NCBI GenBank assembly: GCA_002733905.1
Contig: NVXK01000003.1
Coordinates: forward strand, 129,139 to 193,138
Length of the DNA stretch: 64,000 nt
DNA from: Robiginitomaculum sp.
GTDB lineage: Bacteria; Pseudomonadota; Alphaproteobacteria; Caulobacterales; Maricaulaceae
Direction of reading: 5' to 3'
Shown here: positions 43,017 to 51,274 of the stretch, one piece after another
Position numbering within the stretch: position 1 is the stretch's first letter
Layout of the letters: the number at the start of each line of letters is the position of its first letter
Program-made: the position numbers and the translations under genes
Notes under the pieces: model-generated
Databases searched by the model: none
The model's input: only the letters and a program-made list of their open reading frames with translations
Told to the model about the DNA's origin: nothing

Positions 43017-44582
43017 ATGTTTTATCTTATGCTTGCGGGCATTGCCTTTATAGGTCTTGCAATCGCATTATTTCAAATGCGAACGCATCCAAAAGGCTTA
43101 TATGTTTTATTTTTCGTAGAAATGTGGGAGCGTTTTTCATACTATGGTATGCGTGCTCTACTTGTTTTATACCTTACGAAGCACTTTTTGTTTGACCGAA
43201 CGGATGCCTATGGCCTCTACGGTGCCTATATAACACTTGTCTATATTACCCCCGTAATTGGCGGGTTTATCGCGGATAAGTATTTAGGTGCACGAAAAGC
43301 TGTACTCTTTGGCGGCATTCTCCTTGTTCTTGGACATTTGGGCATGGCGTTCGAAGGCGAACAAGTTGCTGTTGGTCAAGTGGCTGATCCAGATGTTCTT
43401 AATGTTTTCTATTTCTCGCTTGCACTTATTATTGCAGGTGTTGGTTTCTTGAAAGCGAATATCTCAACAATTGTTGGTATGTTATATGAAAAAACAGATA
43501 TCCGTCGCGACTCCGCATTTACACTTTTCTATGTAGGTATCAATCTTGGTTCTACATTCGGCGTACTTCTTGCCGGCGGCCTTGGTGAAACATATGGTTG
43601 GAAATATGGTTTCGGTGCCGCAGGTGTTGGCATGTTGCTTGGTCTTGTTATGTTTGTTATCTTTAAGCCTGTGCTTCAGGGTAAAGGCGAACCGAAAGAT
43701 CTTGCGTATCTAAAAGAAAAAATCTTCCTTGGTCTCGATCGTGAATGGCTAACATATATCGCAACAGGTTTTGCAGTTCTTCTGTTCTGGCAACTTGTAC
43801 GTAGTCAAGGTACTGTGAACTTGCTTCTTGTTGGTTTCGGTGCGCTTGTCGTTGGATATATCCTATATACATCAGTGTTGAAGCTAGAGGCACAGGAACG
43901 CAATCGTATTTTTGTGGCTCTGTTCTTGATTAGTGTGAACGTACTGTTTTGGGGGTTGTTCGAGCAAACTGGTTCGTCGCTTACGCTTTACACAGAAGAC
44001 AGTGTTGATCGGGTGATCTTTGGTCAAGAAATCAAAACGTCTATTTTCCAATCTATCAATGCAATCTATATCGTCCTTCTTGGTGCGCCTTTGGCGGGTA
44101 TGTGGGCATGGCTTGGTCGTCGCGGCCTCGAGCCGTCAACGCCAATGAAATTTGCTTTGGCAGTGTTCCAACTCGGGCTTGGTTTCCTTGTTCTTGTCTG
44201 GGGCGCAGGTAATGGTCAAAACTTGACACCTGTTATCTTCATTTTCTTGATCTACCTTTTGCACACAACTGGCGAACTTTGTATGTCACCTGTTGGTTTG
44301 TCAGCAATGACACGTCTTGCACCAACAAAAATGGTGGGCTTGATGATGGGGACATGGTTCCTTGCATCTGCGGCAGGTAACTCTGTATCTGCGATCATCG
44401 CACAAGCAACAGCAGTCGTTGGTCCGAACGGCGAGAGCATGGTTCTTGATGTTTATTCTAAAGTGGGTTGGTATGCGATTGGTATCAGTGTCCTGATGGC
44501 ACTCGCCGCACCAATTATCAAAAAAGGCATGCATCTTGATACATTAGAAAATGATGTTGAAGAAGGCACGCCTGCTGAGTAA
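43017..44582 (+). CDS. POT/PTR2-family proton-coupled oligopeptide transporter
   Basis: This inner-membrane symporter of 521 residues has twelve or more helices. The POT signatures are VEMWERFSYYGMRALLVLYL in the first helix (with the ExxER-like proton-coupling motif) and FYVGINLGSTFGVLLAGG further on. LLHTTGELCMSPVGLS marks the second half. Substrates are usually di- and tripeptides. The start is well supported by GGGGAG upstream. It is divergent from the repressor gene, so the region 42900-43016 carries its promoter and may be touched by the same repressor. A clear terminator follows the stop. Confidence 0.94.
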   Translation: MFYLMLAGIAFIGLAIALFQMRTHPKGLYVLFFVEMWERFSYYGMRALLVLYLTKHFLFDRTDAYGLYGAYITLVYITPVIGGFIADKYLGARKAVLFGGILLVLGHLGMAFEGEQVAVGQVADPDVLNVFYFSLALIIAGVGFLKANISTIVGMLYEKTDIRRDSAFTLFYVGINLGSTFGVLLAGGLGETYGWKYGFGAAGVGMLLGLVMFVIFKPVLQGKGEPKDLAYLKEKIFLGLDREWLTYIATGFAVLLFWQLVRSQGTVNLLLVGFGALVVGYILYTSVLKLEAQERNRIFVALFLISVNVLFWGLFEQTGSSLTLYTEDSVDRVIFGQEIKTSIFQSINAIYIVLLGAPLAGMWAWLGRRGLEPSTPMKFALAVFQLGLGFLVLVWGAGNGQNLTPVIFIFLIYLLHTTGELCMSPVGLSAMTRLAPTKMVGLMMGTWFLASAAGNSVSAIIAQATAVVGPNGESMVLDVYSKVGWYAIGISVLMALAAPIIKKGMHLDTLENDVEEGTPAE

Positions 44583-44603
44583 ATAATCGTTCTTTTACAA
44601 ATT

Positions 44604-44634
44604 AAAAGCCCGGCCATTTGGTCGGGCTTTTTTG
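44604..44634 (+). terminator. Terminator after the POT transporter gene
   Basis: A stem of AAAAGCCCG (44604-44612) with CGGGCTTTT (44623-44631) is extended by inner G-C pairs and followed by a T run. It is a typical Rho-independent terminator 22 bases after the stop. Confidence 0.9.
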
Positions 44635-44652
44635 TTGGGGGAGTTTTGGCAT

Positions 44653-44684
44653 AAAAAAAAGCGGCGCTATAATGAGCGCCGCTT
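44653..44684 (-). terminator. Terminator after the DUF937 gene
   Basis: A 10-bp stem (AAGCGGCGCT, 44659-44668, with AGCGCCGCTT, 44675-44684) is followed on the minus strand by a run of T. It ends the DUF937 transcript and lies back to back with the POT terminator. Confidence 0.9.
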
Positions 44685-44710
44685 GAATTCTCAAACTCTG
44701 AAAGCGTGGT

Positions 44711-45373
44711 CTATTTCAAGAACTGCTTCATGGCCATGCCAAGTACATCATCCATCACACTGCCGTCACCATCAGCGTCCAGAAGATTGCCGAGAATGCC
44801 CATGCCTTGTTTTTGTTGTTGTTGGTAGCCGCGTTGTTGACGACCTGCGCCGCCTGTTAACATGCCAAGAAGACTACCAAGGCCGCCACCGCTGCGTTGT
44901 TGCCCACCACCTAGCGCAAGGCCAGCAAGCTGACTTGCCATGCTTGGTTGTTGTGTTTGCTTGGACAATGAACCCATGGCCATTGTCGCAACCATTGGCA
45001 ACATTTTCTTAAGGATATCCGCGCCAATGCCAGATTTTTGTGAAGCGTGGCTCGCCACGGCACGGCTTACGTCTTTAGAGCCGAACAAATGACCCAGAAT
45101 AGCATTGCCTTCATTACGTGTTGCAGAGTGCGAATACACATCGGGATTATCCATATAACGACCATGGTCATTACCTTGCAATGCACCGAGCAAGCCTTGC
45201 AGACCTTGTGGCGACGCTGTGTTTTTTTTCAAAGCCGAAGAGATCGCTGGCAAAAGAGCCGCAATCGCGCTTTGTGATTGTTGTGCGTTCAGGCCGAACT
45301 GCCCACCTGCACTTTGCGCGATTTTCCCACCTTGCGCTTGCATAATCATCTCTATTAAATTCATTCCAGCCAT
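44711..45373 (-). CDS. DUF937 domain-containing protein
   Basis: This 220-residue soluble protein belongs to the DUF937/YidB-like family. It is rich in G, Q, A and S, with a helical N-terminal part (GGQFGLNAQQSQSAIAALLPAI) and glycine/glutamine-rich low-complexity stretches between residues 140 and 190. At the C terminus LDADGDGSVMDDVLGM fits a calcium-binding EF-hand-like loop (DADGDGSVMDD). No signal peptide is evident. The function of the family is unknown. GGGAGG before the ATG settles the start, and its own terminator shows it is transcribed alone. Confidence 0.85.
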   Translation of the reverse strand: MAGMNLIEMIMQAQGGKIAQSAGGQFGLNAQQSQSAIAALLPAISSALKKNTASPQGLQGLLGALQGNDHGRYMDNPDVYSHSATRNEGNAILGHLFGSKDVSRAVASHASQKSGIGADILKKMLPMVATMAMGSLSKQTQQPSMASQLAGLALGGGQQRSGGGLGSLLGMLTGGAGRQQRGYQQQQKQGMGILGNLLDADGDGSVMDDVLGMAMKQFLK

Positions 45374-45466
45374 TAAAGCCTCCCTAAGTTAAACGTTAAC
45401 ACCTTGTAACCGAACTGCCATAATATTGCGAGTCTCTATGTCAGTCGGGGAGAGCCGTGCTTTAGA

Positions 45467-45497
45467 CAAAAAAATAGGGCGTATGAAACGCCCTATT
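45467..45497 (-). terminator. Terminator after the PiT transporter gene
   Basis: A 9-bp stem (AATAGGGCG, 45473-45481, with CGCCCTATT, 45489-45497) is followed on the minus strand by a T run. It lies about 30 bases after the stop of the phosphate transporter gene. Confidence 0.85.
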
Positions 45498-45529
45498 ATC
45501 AGCAATGTTGTCTTTGTCTTTGCTTTAGC

Positions 45530-47116
45530 CTATGGCAATAACATACCGCGAAGCATGAAGAATAAACCTGCCGCGAAAAACCCCGTCAGAGGGACAGTGA
45601 TCACCCACGCCAGAACAATTTTGAACAACATAGAACGCTCAACCAATTTGGCTTTATAGGCTTTCTTAAAGCGGCGTCTTTGGCTCCATGATAATTCTTC
45701 TTTAATCGCTTTTTGTTTCAGCTCTTTGAGAAATTGTTTTTTCTCGGGAACGCTCGCCGCGTCAAACCGTGCGATGAACGCATCAATAGTGACCGCGTCT
45801 TCATTGTCTTCTTCGGCCATATGTTTGCGAATTTTACCAATGTTTTCATTATAGCGAGAGGTTAAATGCTCGCGCAAGAAACCAACACCGAAAATGCCGC
45901 CAACCGCAATATGGGTTGAGCTGACGGGGAGGCCAAGTTGCGAGGCAATAATCACAGTAATCGCCGCCGCCAAAGCCACACAGAAAGCGCGCACTTTATC
46001 AAGCTCAGTAATTTCACTGCCGACAGTTTTAATTAATTTCGGGCCGTAAAGCGCCAAACCAAAGGCAATACCAACCGCGCCAATCAACATAACCCAAAGC
46101 GGAATAGCAGCTTTGGTGGCAATTGCACCACCAATAACCGCTTCATTGATCGCGGCGAGAGGGCCAATCGCATTCGCAACATCATTGGCACCATGGGCAA
46201 AGCTTAGGAATGCTGCACTGACGATGAGCGGGATCATAAATAATTTATCAATGCCTTCTCGTGTGTTCTCGATACTATCAGATTTTTTCTTGAGAAGAAT
46301 TGTTACAAAGAAAAAGACAATAATCGCGGCGGCTAAACCCATGCCGACGGCAACGATGAAGTCTACTTTGAAAAGGTCAATTCTTTTAAGGCCCTTTACG
46401 ATGAGGTATGTTGAAAATGCCCATGCCATAATTGCCATTAAAAATGGCACCATTTTTTGCGCCGCGCCGCGCATATCGGCTTTATAATACACACTACGTT
46501 TGATCGCGTAGAGGAATGCCGCCGCAATAATACCGCCAAGCGCAGGAGAAATAATCCAGCTTGCGACGATTTTTTGCACTTGGCCCCAATCGGCAATGGC
46601 CCAACCACCTGCGGCAATACCCGCGCCCAGAACGCCACCAACAATAGAATGGGTGGTGGAGACAGGCGCACCAATATATGTCGCCGCATTTAGCCAGATA
46701 GCCGCCGCCAAAAGCGCCGCCGTCATCGCCCAGATAAATGTCTGTGTGTCAGGGATAAGGTCGGGGTCGATAATGCCCTTTTTAATGGTGTTGACCACGT
46801 CGCCACCTGCAATAATCGCACCGCCAGCCTCGCACACAATAGCGATAAGAATAGCACCAGTTAAAGTAAGCGCGCCAGAACCAACGGCAGGGCCAACATT
46901 ATTGGCCACATCATTCGCACCAATATTCATGGCCATATAACCACCAATCACAGCCGCCATAACAAGAAGTGTTGAATTTGTGCTCGTACCTGAAATGTCA
47001 CCAGAAACAAAAATATAAATGACGACCAAAAAACCAATTGCCAAGGCAAGACGGCCAAGATCGATCAAGCCAAAGTTGACCAATTTCTCATTGGGGTTTG
47101 CTGTTGGTTTACGCAT
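45530..47116 (-). CDS. PiT-family inorganic phosphate transporter
   Basis: This inner-membrane phosphate permease of 528 residues carries the duplicated PiT signature. Near the N terminus is GANDVANNVGPAVGSGALT, and in the second half GANDVANAIGPLAAI. It has about ten membrane helices and a cytoplasmic loop (residues about 430-490) rich in E, K and R. PiT proteins import metal-phosphate complexes driven by protons or sodium. ATG 47116 is preferred because GAGGTGG precedes it; the longer frame runs into the upstream gap. No phoU-like (DUF47) partner gene is adjacent, though one is common in other bacteria. Confidence 0.93.
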   Translation of the reverse strand: MRKPTANPNEKLVNFGLIDLGRLALAIGFLVVIYIFVSGDISGTSTNSTLLVMAAVIGGYMAMNIGANDVANNVGPAVGSGALTLTGAILIAIVCEAGGAIIAGGDVVNTIKKGIIDPDLIPDTQTFIWAMTAALLAAAIWLNAATYIGAPVSTTHSIVGGVLGAGIAAGGWAIADWGQVQKIVASWIISPALGGIIAAAFLYAIKRSVYYKADMRGAAQKMVPFLMAIMAWAFSTYLIVKGLKRIDLFKVDFIVAVGMGLAAAIIVFFFVTILLKKKSDSIENTREGIDKLFMIPLIVSAAFLSFAHGANDVANAIGPLAAINEAVIGGAIATKAAIPLWVMLIGAVGIAFGLALYGPKLIKTVGSEITELDKVRAFCVALAAAITVIIASQLGLPVSSTHIAVGGIFGVGFLREHLTSRYNENIGKIRKHMAEEDNEDAVTIDAFIARFDAASVPEKKQFLKELKQKAIKEELSWSQRRRFKKAYKAKLVERSMLFKIVLAWVITVPLTGFFAAGLFFMLRGMLLP

Positions 47117-47784
47117 TGTTTTTCCACCTCTAACAGAATCTATGTTCTTCCAGACCATCTGACACTAATTTCACAAAATTGCAAAAAATAATTCATGAAA
47201 TTTGCATAAATGTGTGGAGTGCCGAGATTGGCGAATAAGAGAATTTATAATTTCGCCCCAACTTATATCTAGCGTATATCCAGCTTATATATAGTGGATT
47301 TGCTAATTCATAGACTTAGGAACGATGTAAACTAATGCCCGTTTTGGATACGTCTTGTACAGTATAGGGTATATATGCCTTTCATATCTCAACATGAAAC
47401 TACTGGACTTGTAGGTCAAAAGAAGAGAACATATTCCTACGGCCTGTGATGTGGGGGGCTGAACGCCATGAATGGGTAGCGTTTGACGCCATACATCCCA
47501 GATAAGTAAGCTAGGCAAGTAAGGCAGAGCCTCTGTTTCAATTTTGATATGAGGCGCTCGAGGCGGCGTTAAATCGTAAATTTTACACACGTAGCCCAGT
47601 ATGGTTGTCAATTGGTTCAGTGAAGCGCAAGCCCAGAAGAGGCCATCACATCGCTAGCTATAAATAACTAAAAGCTTTGCTTTGCCGTCATTGACGCGAC
47701 GAGGACAATCGGGTTGTACCGACCATGCTCCGTTATAAACCTAACCGATCTTTTGCGGATCTATCGTAAGTAAAGGAAGATGAA
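47117..47784. other. Large gap between divergent phosphate-transporter and CDGSH-glutamate synthase genes
   Basis: A 668-base region that must hold promoters for both flanking genes. The minus strand has one open frame of 102 codons (47303-47611) with no recognisable family, no signal peptide and no ribosome-binding site I would trust. I see no tRNA, riboswitch or convincing terminator. It may be a decayed gene or plain intergenic sequence. Confidence 0.5.
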
Positions 47785-49332
47785 ATGACCAACAAGACCA
47801 ACATCATTATTGCTGCTAAAAGCCCCATAAACACAGAATTAGAAGCGGGTACAGACTATTTTTGGTGCCGTTGTGGGCGTTCGAAAAGCCAGCCCTTTTG
47901 TGATGGTTCCCACACGGGGACTGGCATCGCACCACTTAAATTTACGGTGGAAAAAGACGGCAGTGCCGCACTGTGTCAATGCAAGGCCAGCGCCAACGCC
48001 CCATTTTGTGACGGCACGCATACGCAGCTTGGTGCGTTGGACATCGGTGATCCTGCGCCAACCCCCAAATCTAAATCCGATATCCCTACGGCAATTCCCA
48101 CACCCGAAGAGCCAACTGTCGCGCGCATTCATGAATTAGCAAAAAACGGCCTCTCTAAATTGGGCCATCACGGGGAAATGGGGTCTATGGGGGTTCCGCG
48201 TAAAGACCTCCCCCATTGGGATGATATTCAGATATTGCCAGCGCAAATGGCGCGAAAACCACTGCTTGATGAACATCATGTATCAACATCTGTCACCATT
48301 GGGCCACGGGCGAAAAAGCCGCTTATACTCGATATTCCTTTATTTGTGTCAGATATGAGCTATGGCGCATTGTCCGAAGAGGCGAAAATTGCTCTTGCGC
48401 GGGGCGCGCAAATGGCGGGAACTGGTATATGTTCGGGAGAGGGCGGTATGCTCGCAGATGAACAGGCAGAAAACACCCGCTATTTTTATGAACTCGCCTC
48501 GGCTAAATTCGGTTGGAAACCTGAACTGATGGAAAATGTTCAGGCTTTCCATTTCAAAGGTGGTCAGGGCGCAAAAACAGGCACGGGCGGTCATTTGCCA
48601 GGCGATAAAGTACAAGGAAAAATAGCCCAAGTGCGTGGTTTAACTCCTGGTCAAGCCGCCATATCACCTGCAACCTTTACTGATCTCGTAACGCCTGCTG
48701 ATTTCCGTAAAATAGCGGATGAAGTGCGAGAACGTTCTGGCGGTATTCCCATTGGCTTTAAACTCTCGGCCAACCATATCGAAGACGACATTGATTTCGC
48801 CTTAGCCTCAAGCGCAGATTACATAATTCTGGATGGTCGCGGCGGTGGCACAGGGGCCGCGCCTCTCATTTTTCGAAACAATATTTCTGTCCCCACCATC
48901 CCTGCTTTAGCGCGCGCACGAAAGCATTTGGACAATAAGACAGGCCGTGAAGTCACCTTAGTGATTACGGGTGGTTTGCGTGTAGCCGAAGATTTTGTCA
49001 AAGCCATGGCTTTGGGTGCAGACGCAATTGCTCTTTCTAACTCTGCGATGCAGGCGGTCGGCTGTATTGCGGCGCGTATGTGTAATTCCAATAATTGCCC
49101 CGTCGGTGTCGCAACGCAAAAACCAGAGCTTCGCAAACGCCTCGATGTTGAAATTGCCGCGCAAAAACTTGCCCGTTATTTCGGGGCAAGTGTTGAGCTA
49201 ATGCAAGTTCTGGCCCGTGCTTGCGGTCATGACGATCTGTCAAAACTAAACCTCAATGATATTACCACTTGGAAACGTGAAATGGCTCACCTTTCTGGCA
49301 TTTATTATGGAGGTCTTAATCTGGGGCAGTGA
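47785..49332 (+). CDS. Two CDGSH iron-sulfur motifs fused to a glutamate-synthase-type FMN domain
   Basis: The first 80 residues carry two CDGSH-type [2Fe-2S] motifs with the CxC-x8-C-x3-H ligand set: Cys28, Cys30, Cys39, His43 and Cys64, Cys66, Cys75, His79. The rest (about 110-515) is the FMN-binding domain of glutamate synthase: DMSYGALSEEAKIALARGA, the FKGGQGAKTG and GRGGGTGAAP phosphate loops, and a final CNSNNCPVGVATQ where glutamate synthase binds its 3Fe-4S cluster. No glutaminase domain is present. It probably transfers electrons between the clusters and FMN, with an unknown substrate. AAGGAAG precedes the ATG. A terminator follows. It is transcribed alone. Confidence 0.9.
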   Translation: MTNKTNIIIAAKSPINTELEAGTDYFWCRCGRSKSQPFCDGSHTGTGIAPLKFTVEKDGSAALCQCKASANAPFCDGTHTQLGALDIGDPAPTPKSKSDIPTAIPTPEEPTVARIHELAKNGLSKLGHHGEMGSMGVPRKDLPHWDDIQILPAQMARKPLLDEHHVSTSVTIGPRAKKPLILDIPLFVSDMSYGALSEEAKIALARGAQMAGTGICSGEGGMLADEQAENTRYFYELASAKFGWKPELMENVQAFHFKGGQGAKTGTGGHLPGDKVQGKIAQVRGLTPGQAAISPATFTDLVTPADFRKIADEVRERSGGIPIGFKLSANHIEDDIDFALASSADYIILDGRGGGTGAAPLIFRNNISVPTIPALARARKHLDNKTGREVTLVITGGLRVAEDFVKAMALGADAIALSNSAMQAVGCIAARMCNSNNCPVGVATQKPELRKRLDVEIAAQKLARYFGASVELMQVLARACGHDDLSKLNLNDITTWKREMAHLSGIYYGGLNLGQ

Positions 49333-49380
49333 CATGAGAGGCTAGAAATTCCCTACAGCTGATAGCAAGGATTAAACCCT

Positions 49381-49404
49381 CGCCCTTTTTTTTGGGGGCG
49401 TTTT
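49381..49404 (+). terminator. Terminator after the CDGSH-glutamate synthase gene
   Basis: Stem CGCCC (49381-49385) with GGGCG (49396-49400) around a T-rich loop, followed by four T. It lies about 50 bases after the stop. Confidence 0.6.
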
Positions 49405-49405
49405 C

Positions 49406-49466
49406 CTAAACCGCAGACCCTCCAACCGTTAAGCCATCAATATATAAAGTCGGTTGGCTATCACCT
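49406..49466 (-). pseudogene. Remnant of a tldD 3' end
   Basis: Read on the minus strand this encodes GDSQPTLYIDGLTVGGSAV and a TAG stop, nearly the same as the last 19 residues of intact TldD (GVGQPTLYIEGLTVGGSAV) encoded at 51214 onward. The DNA of the two copies is about 80 percent identical by eye, and both are followed by TTTCC on the plus strand. The rest of tldD is absent here. A 26-codon frame could even be read from an ATG overlapping the DUF1772 stop, but it is probably only the decayed end of the gene. With the intact copy it brackets the DUF1772, DUF2147 and TetR genes. Confidence 0.8.
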
Positions 49467-49482
49467 AATGGACGTGAACTTA

Positions 49483-49932
49483 TCATACTGCGTGTGTCAA
49501 CAAATGTCCTGCAATGGAAATTGTAAGTGCAATAATTATCAAGACTGTTCTGAACCAGTGCCAATTTGCCCAACGGGTAAGTTCTTCAGCAAGTTCATCG
49601 TCCTTAAGGCTATGATCTGCAAAACTTTTATTGGCCTTGTTGAAGTAAATGAAGAATATAATCAGCGCCGATATGCAAAGCGCGGCTGTTACATTCCACG
49701 CCAGGTTTTCTCCACGGTTGAGCACCGCCGCTGCAATGGTGAGTACAACAGCCCCCGTTGTTAATGGTGCAAAATAGCGGTAGAGTCTTGGGCCAAGTGT
49801 GTTGTGTAGTCCAAAAAACTCAGCAGGTTTCATACGTCGCCAATATGGAACCAAAATCATAGCTTCTGTTAGGAGGCTGCCAGCATAAAGACCCAAAACA
49901 AGGGTCGATAGGATGTTGATTGCGTAAATCAT
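49483..49932 (-). CDS. DUF1772-like four-helix membrane protein
   Basis: This 149-residue integral membrane protein has four hydrophobic helices with the pattern GLYAGSLLTEAMILVPYWR, and a C-terminal segment with NWHWFRTVLI. It resembles the DUF1772 (anthrone-oxygenase-like) group of small membrane proteins; function is unknown. ATG 49932 has AAAGGAAAAG before it and is preferred over a slightly longer frame. It lies 33 bases after the DUF2147 gene on the same strand, so the two are co-transcribed and presumably controlled by the divergent TetR regulator. Confidence 0.65.
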   Translation of the reverse strand: MIYAINILSTLVLGLYAGSLLTEAMILVPYWRRMKPAEFFGLHNTLGPRLYRYFAPLTTGAVVLTIAAAVLNRGENLAWNVTAALCISALIIFFIYFNKANKSFADHSLKDDELAEELTRWANWHWFRTVLIIIALTISIAGHLLTHAV

Positions 49933-49965
49933 TCTTTTCCTTTCGTTGTGTGGGAAAACCACAAG

Positions 49966-50442
49966 TTAATCAGTTGTAATATTCATCTGTGAGCCCCGTT
50001 TTTCACTGTTAATTTCGTCATGAGGTTTAGGGAGAGGTGTCCAGATATTCGTGATGCAGAGAGGCCCTATGCAGCCTTTTACCTTGAGAGTCCCGTTCTC
50101 TTGCAAGCGCATACTGGATTTAAAGGTCTTACTGTCTTCGGGATTATAGATGCGCCCGCTTTTCCATTTTTCCTTTCCGCGTGCGTAACCCCAGACAATT
50201 GGCACGCCGACCAATGGCCGCGCCCGTAGGGATGTGTTGGCATTACGGGCATCAATGCCTGCCTCTGCAATCATAGGATCAACCCAGACAAGTGCACCAC
50301 ATGGTGTTCCGTCTCCGCAATCCGTGACTTTGATATGAGCGTCCTTGGCTTGGGTAAGCCAGAGTCCGTAGACATCAAGTGTATCTGCATTTGCAGGGGC
50401 AGACACTGCTAACGCAATAATGCCGAGCAAGAGTATTTTCAT
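49966..50442 (-). CDS. DUF2147 secreted protein
   Basis: This 158-residue protein has a signal peptide ending SAPANA (about residue 19). The mature part matches the DUF2147 family: YGLWLTQ near the start, the VTDCGDGTPCGALVWVD cysteine pair, a lipocalin-like beta pattern with GRIYNPEDSKTFKSSM, and LKVKGCIGPLCITNIWT. The family is periplasmic and of unknown role. Its gene starts 87 bases from the divergent TetR gene, and a perfect 16-bp palindrome lies between. It leads a two-gene unit with the DUF1772-like gene. Confidence 0.85.
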   Translation of the reverse strand: MKILLLGIIALAVSAPANADTLDVYGLWLTQAKDAHIKVTDCGDGTPCGALVWVDPMIAEAGIDARNANTSLRARPLVGVPIVWGYARGKEKWKSGRIYNPEDSKTFKSSMRLQENGTLKVKGCIGPLCITNIWTPLPKPHDEINSEKRGSQMNITTD

Positions 50443-50455
50443 CGTTAACCTTTTT

Positions 50456-50471
50456 ATTATACGCGTATAAT
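50456..50471. promoter_or_regulatory. Palindromic operator candidate for the TetR regulator
   Basis: A perfect 16-bp palindrome, ATTATACG followed by CGTATAAT, sits between the divergent DUF2147 and TetR genes, 14 bases from the DUF2147 start. TetR repressors typically bind such sites in their own divergent promoters. Confidence 0.65.
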
Positions 50472-50528
50472 TTATTGATTTGTAAGAGTCAATGGTATAA
50501 GTCTTAACTGGTCGAGTAGGAGTGAGCT

Positions 50529-51146
50529 ATGAATAAGACAGAGATGAAAACTACCACTATGCGTGGCCGCCCCGCGATTACGGACGCAAAGAGACAGCGC
50601 ATGCGAAACGAAATCGCAAACATTGCGAAGCAACTTTTTCAGGACGAAGGTTACACCACGATTTCTATGCGCCGCATTGCAAGAGAGATGGGGTGTTCCC
50701 CAATGACGCTCTACCAATATTACAACGCAAAAATTGATATACTCCGCACACTTTGGTCTGATGTGTTCAATGAGCTTTTTGATGAATTAGAGGTCGTATC
50801 AAGAACGCACACAAACATGCTTCACTGTCTGGGGATTACATATGTCCAGTACTGGCTAGACCATACTGAGTATTATAGGCTTGTTTTTATGACCGATGGT
50901 GTCAATCAGTCAGATGTCAGCACTTTTATCGATAGTCCTGAGCTTGTGCAGCGCTTCAGCGTATTCGCTCTGGCAATATCAGGCTCTTTTTCGGAGAAAA
51001 TAGAGCCTGAAGAGTTGAAGTTGAAGCTCGATGCTTTTCTCTGTTTTTTGAATGGCATTGCCCACAACCAGATTACAATCAGTGGCTATTCTTGGGCGGA
51101 CCCTGACAAAATGGTCGCAATGGCTGTGAGTGCTGTTACAGATTAG
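50529..51146 (+). CDS. TetR-family transcriptional regulator
   Basis: This 205-residue regulator has the N-terminal helix-turn-helix of TetR proteins: NEIANIAKQLFQDEGYTTISMRRIAREMGCSPMTLYQYY. A C-terminal all-helical ligand-binding domain follows, whose ligand is unknown. TAGGAG lies six bases ahead of the ATG. It is divergent from the DUF2147-DUF1772 pair and probably represses it and itself through the palindrome between them. It converges on tldD. The three genes look like one small mobile or acquired unit because of the duplicated tldD ends on both sides. Confidence 0.93.
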   Translation: MNKTEMKTTTMRGRPAITDAKRQRMRNEIANIAKQLFQDEGYTTISMRRIAREMGCSPMTLYQYYNAKIDILRTLWSDVFNELFDELEVVSRTHTNMLHCLGITYVQYWLDHTEYYRLVFMTDGVNQSDVSTFIDSPELVQRFSVFALAISGSFSEKIEPEELKLKLDAFLCFLNGIAHNQITISGYSWADPDKMVAMAVSAVTD

Positions 51147-51207
51147 GTTGCATATGTCATAATGATCGCTCAAAATACAAAGTCAGCGGAAATAATTCGA
51201 ATATCCA

Positions 51208-51274
51208 TTTTTCCTAAACTGCAGAACCCCCAACCGTTAAACCTTCAATATAGAGAGTAGGTTGGCCGACGCCG
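51208..51274. repeat. tldD 3' end, second copy of the bracketing direct repeat
   Basis: This stretch, the end of the intact tldD gene with its stop codon, is repeated in the same orientation at 49401-49466 with about 80 percent identity by eye. The pair encloses about 1.8 kb containing three genes. Confidence 0.75.

Noticed and set aside
47117-47190. Degenerate Pho-box-like sequence upstream of the PiT gene
   Set aside because: The two heptamers match only four and five of seven positions and lie too near the start codon to be convincing.
47303-47611. Minus-strand 102-codon frame in the large gap
   Set aside because: No family, no credible Shine-Dalgarno sequence and amino-acid composition unlike neighbouring genes; kept only as a note on the gap.
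49406-49486. A 26-codon frame overlapping the DUF1772 stop
   Set aside because: Most of it is the duplicated tldD end; the ATG overlap looks accidental, so it is listed as a remnant instead of a gene.
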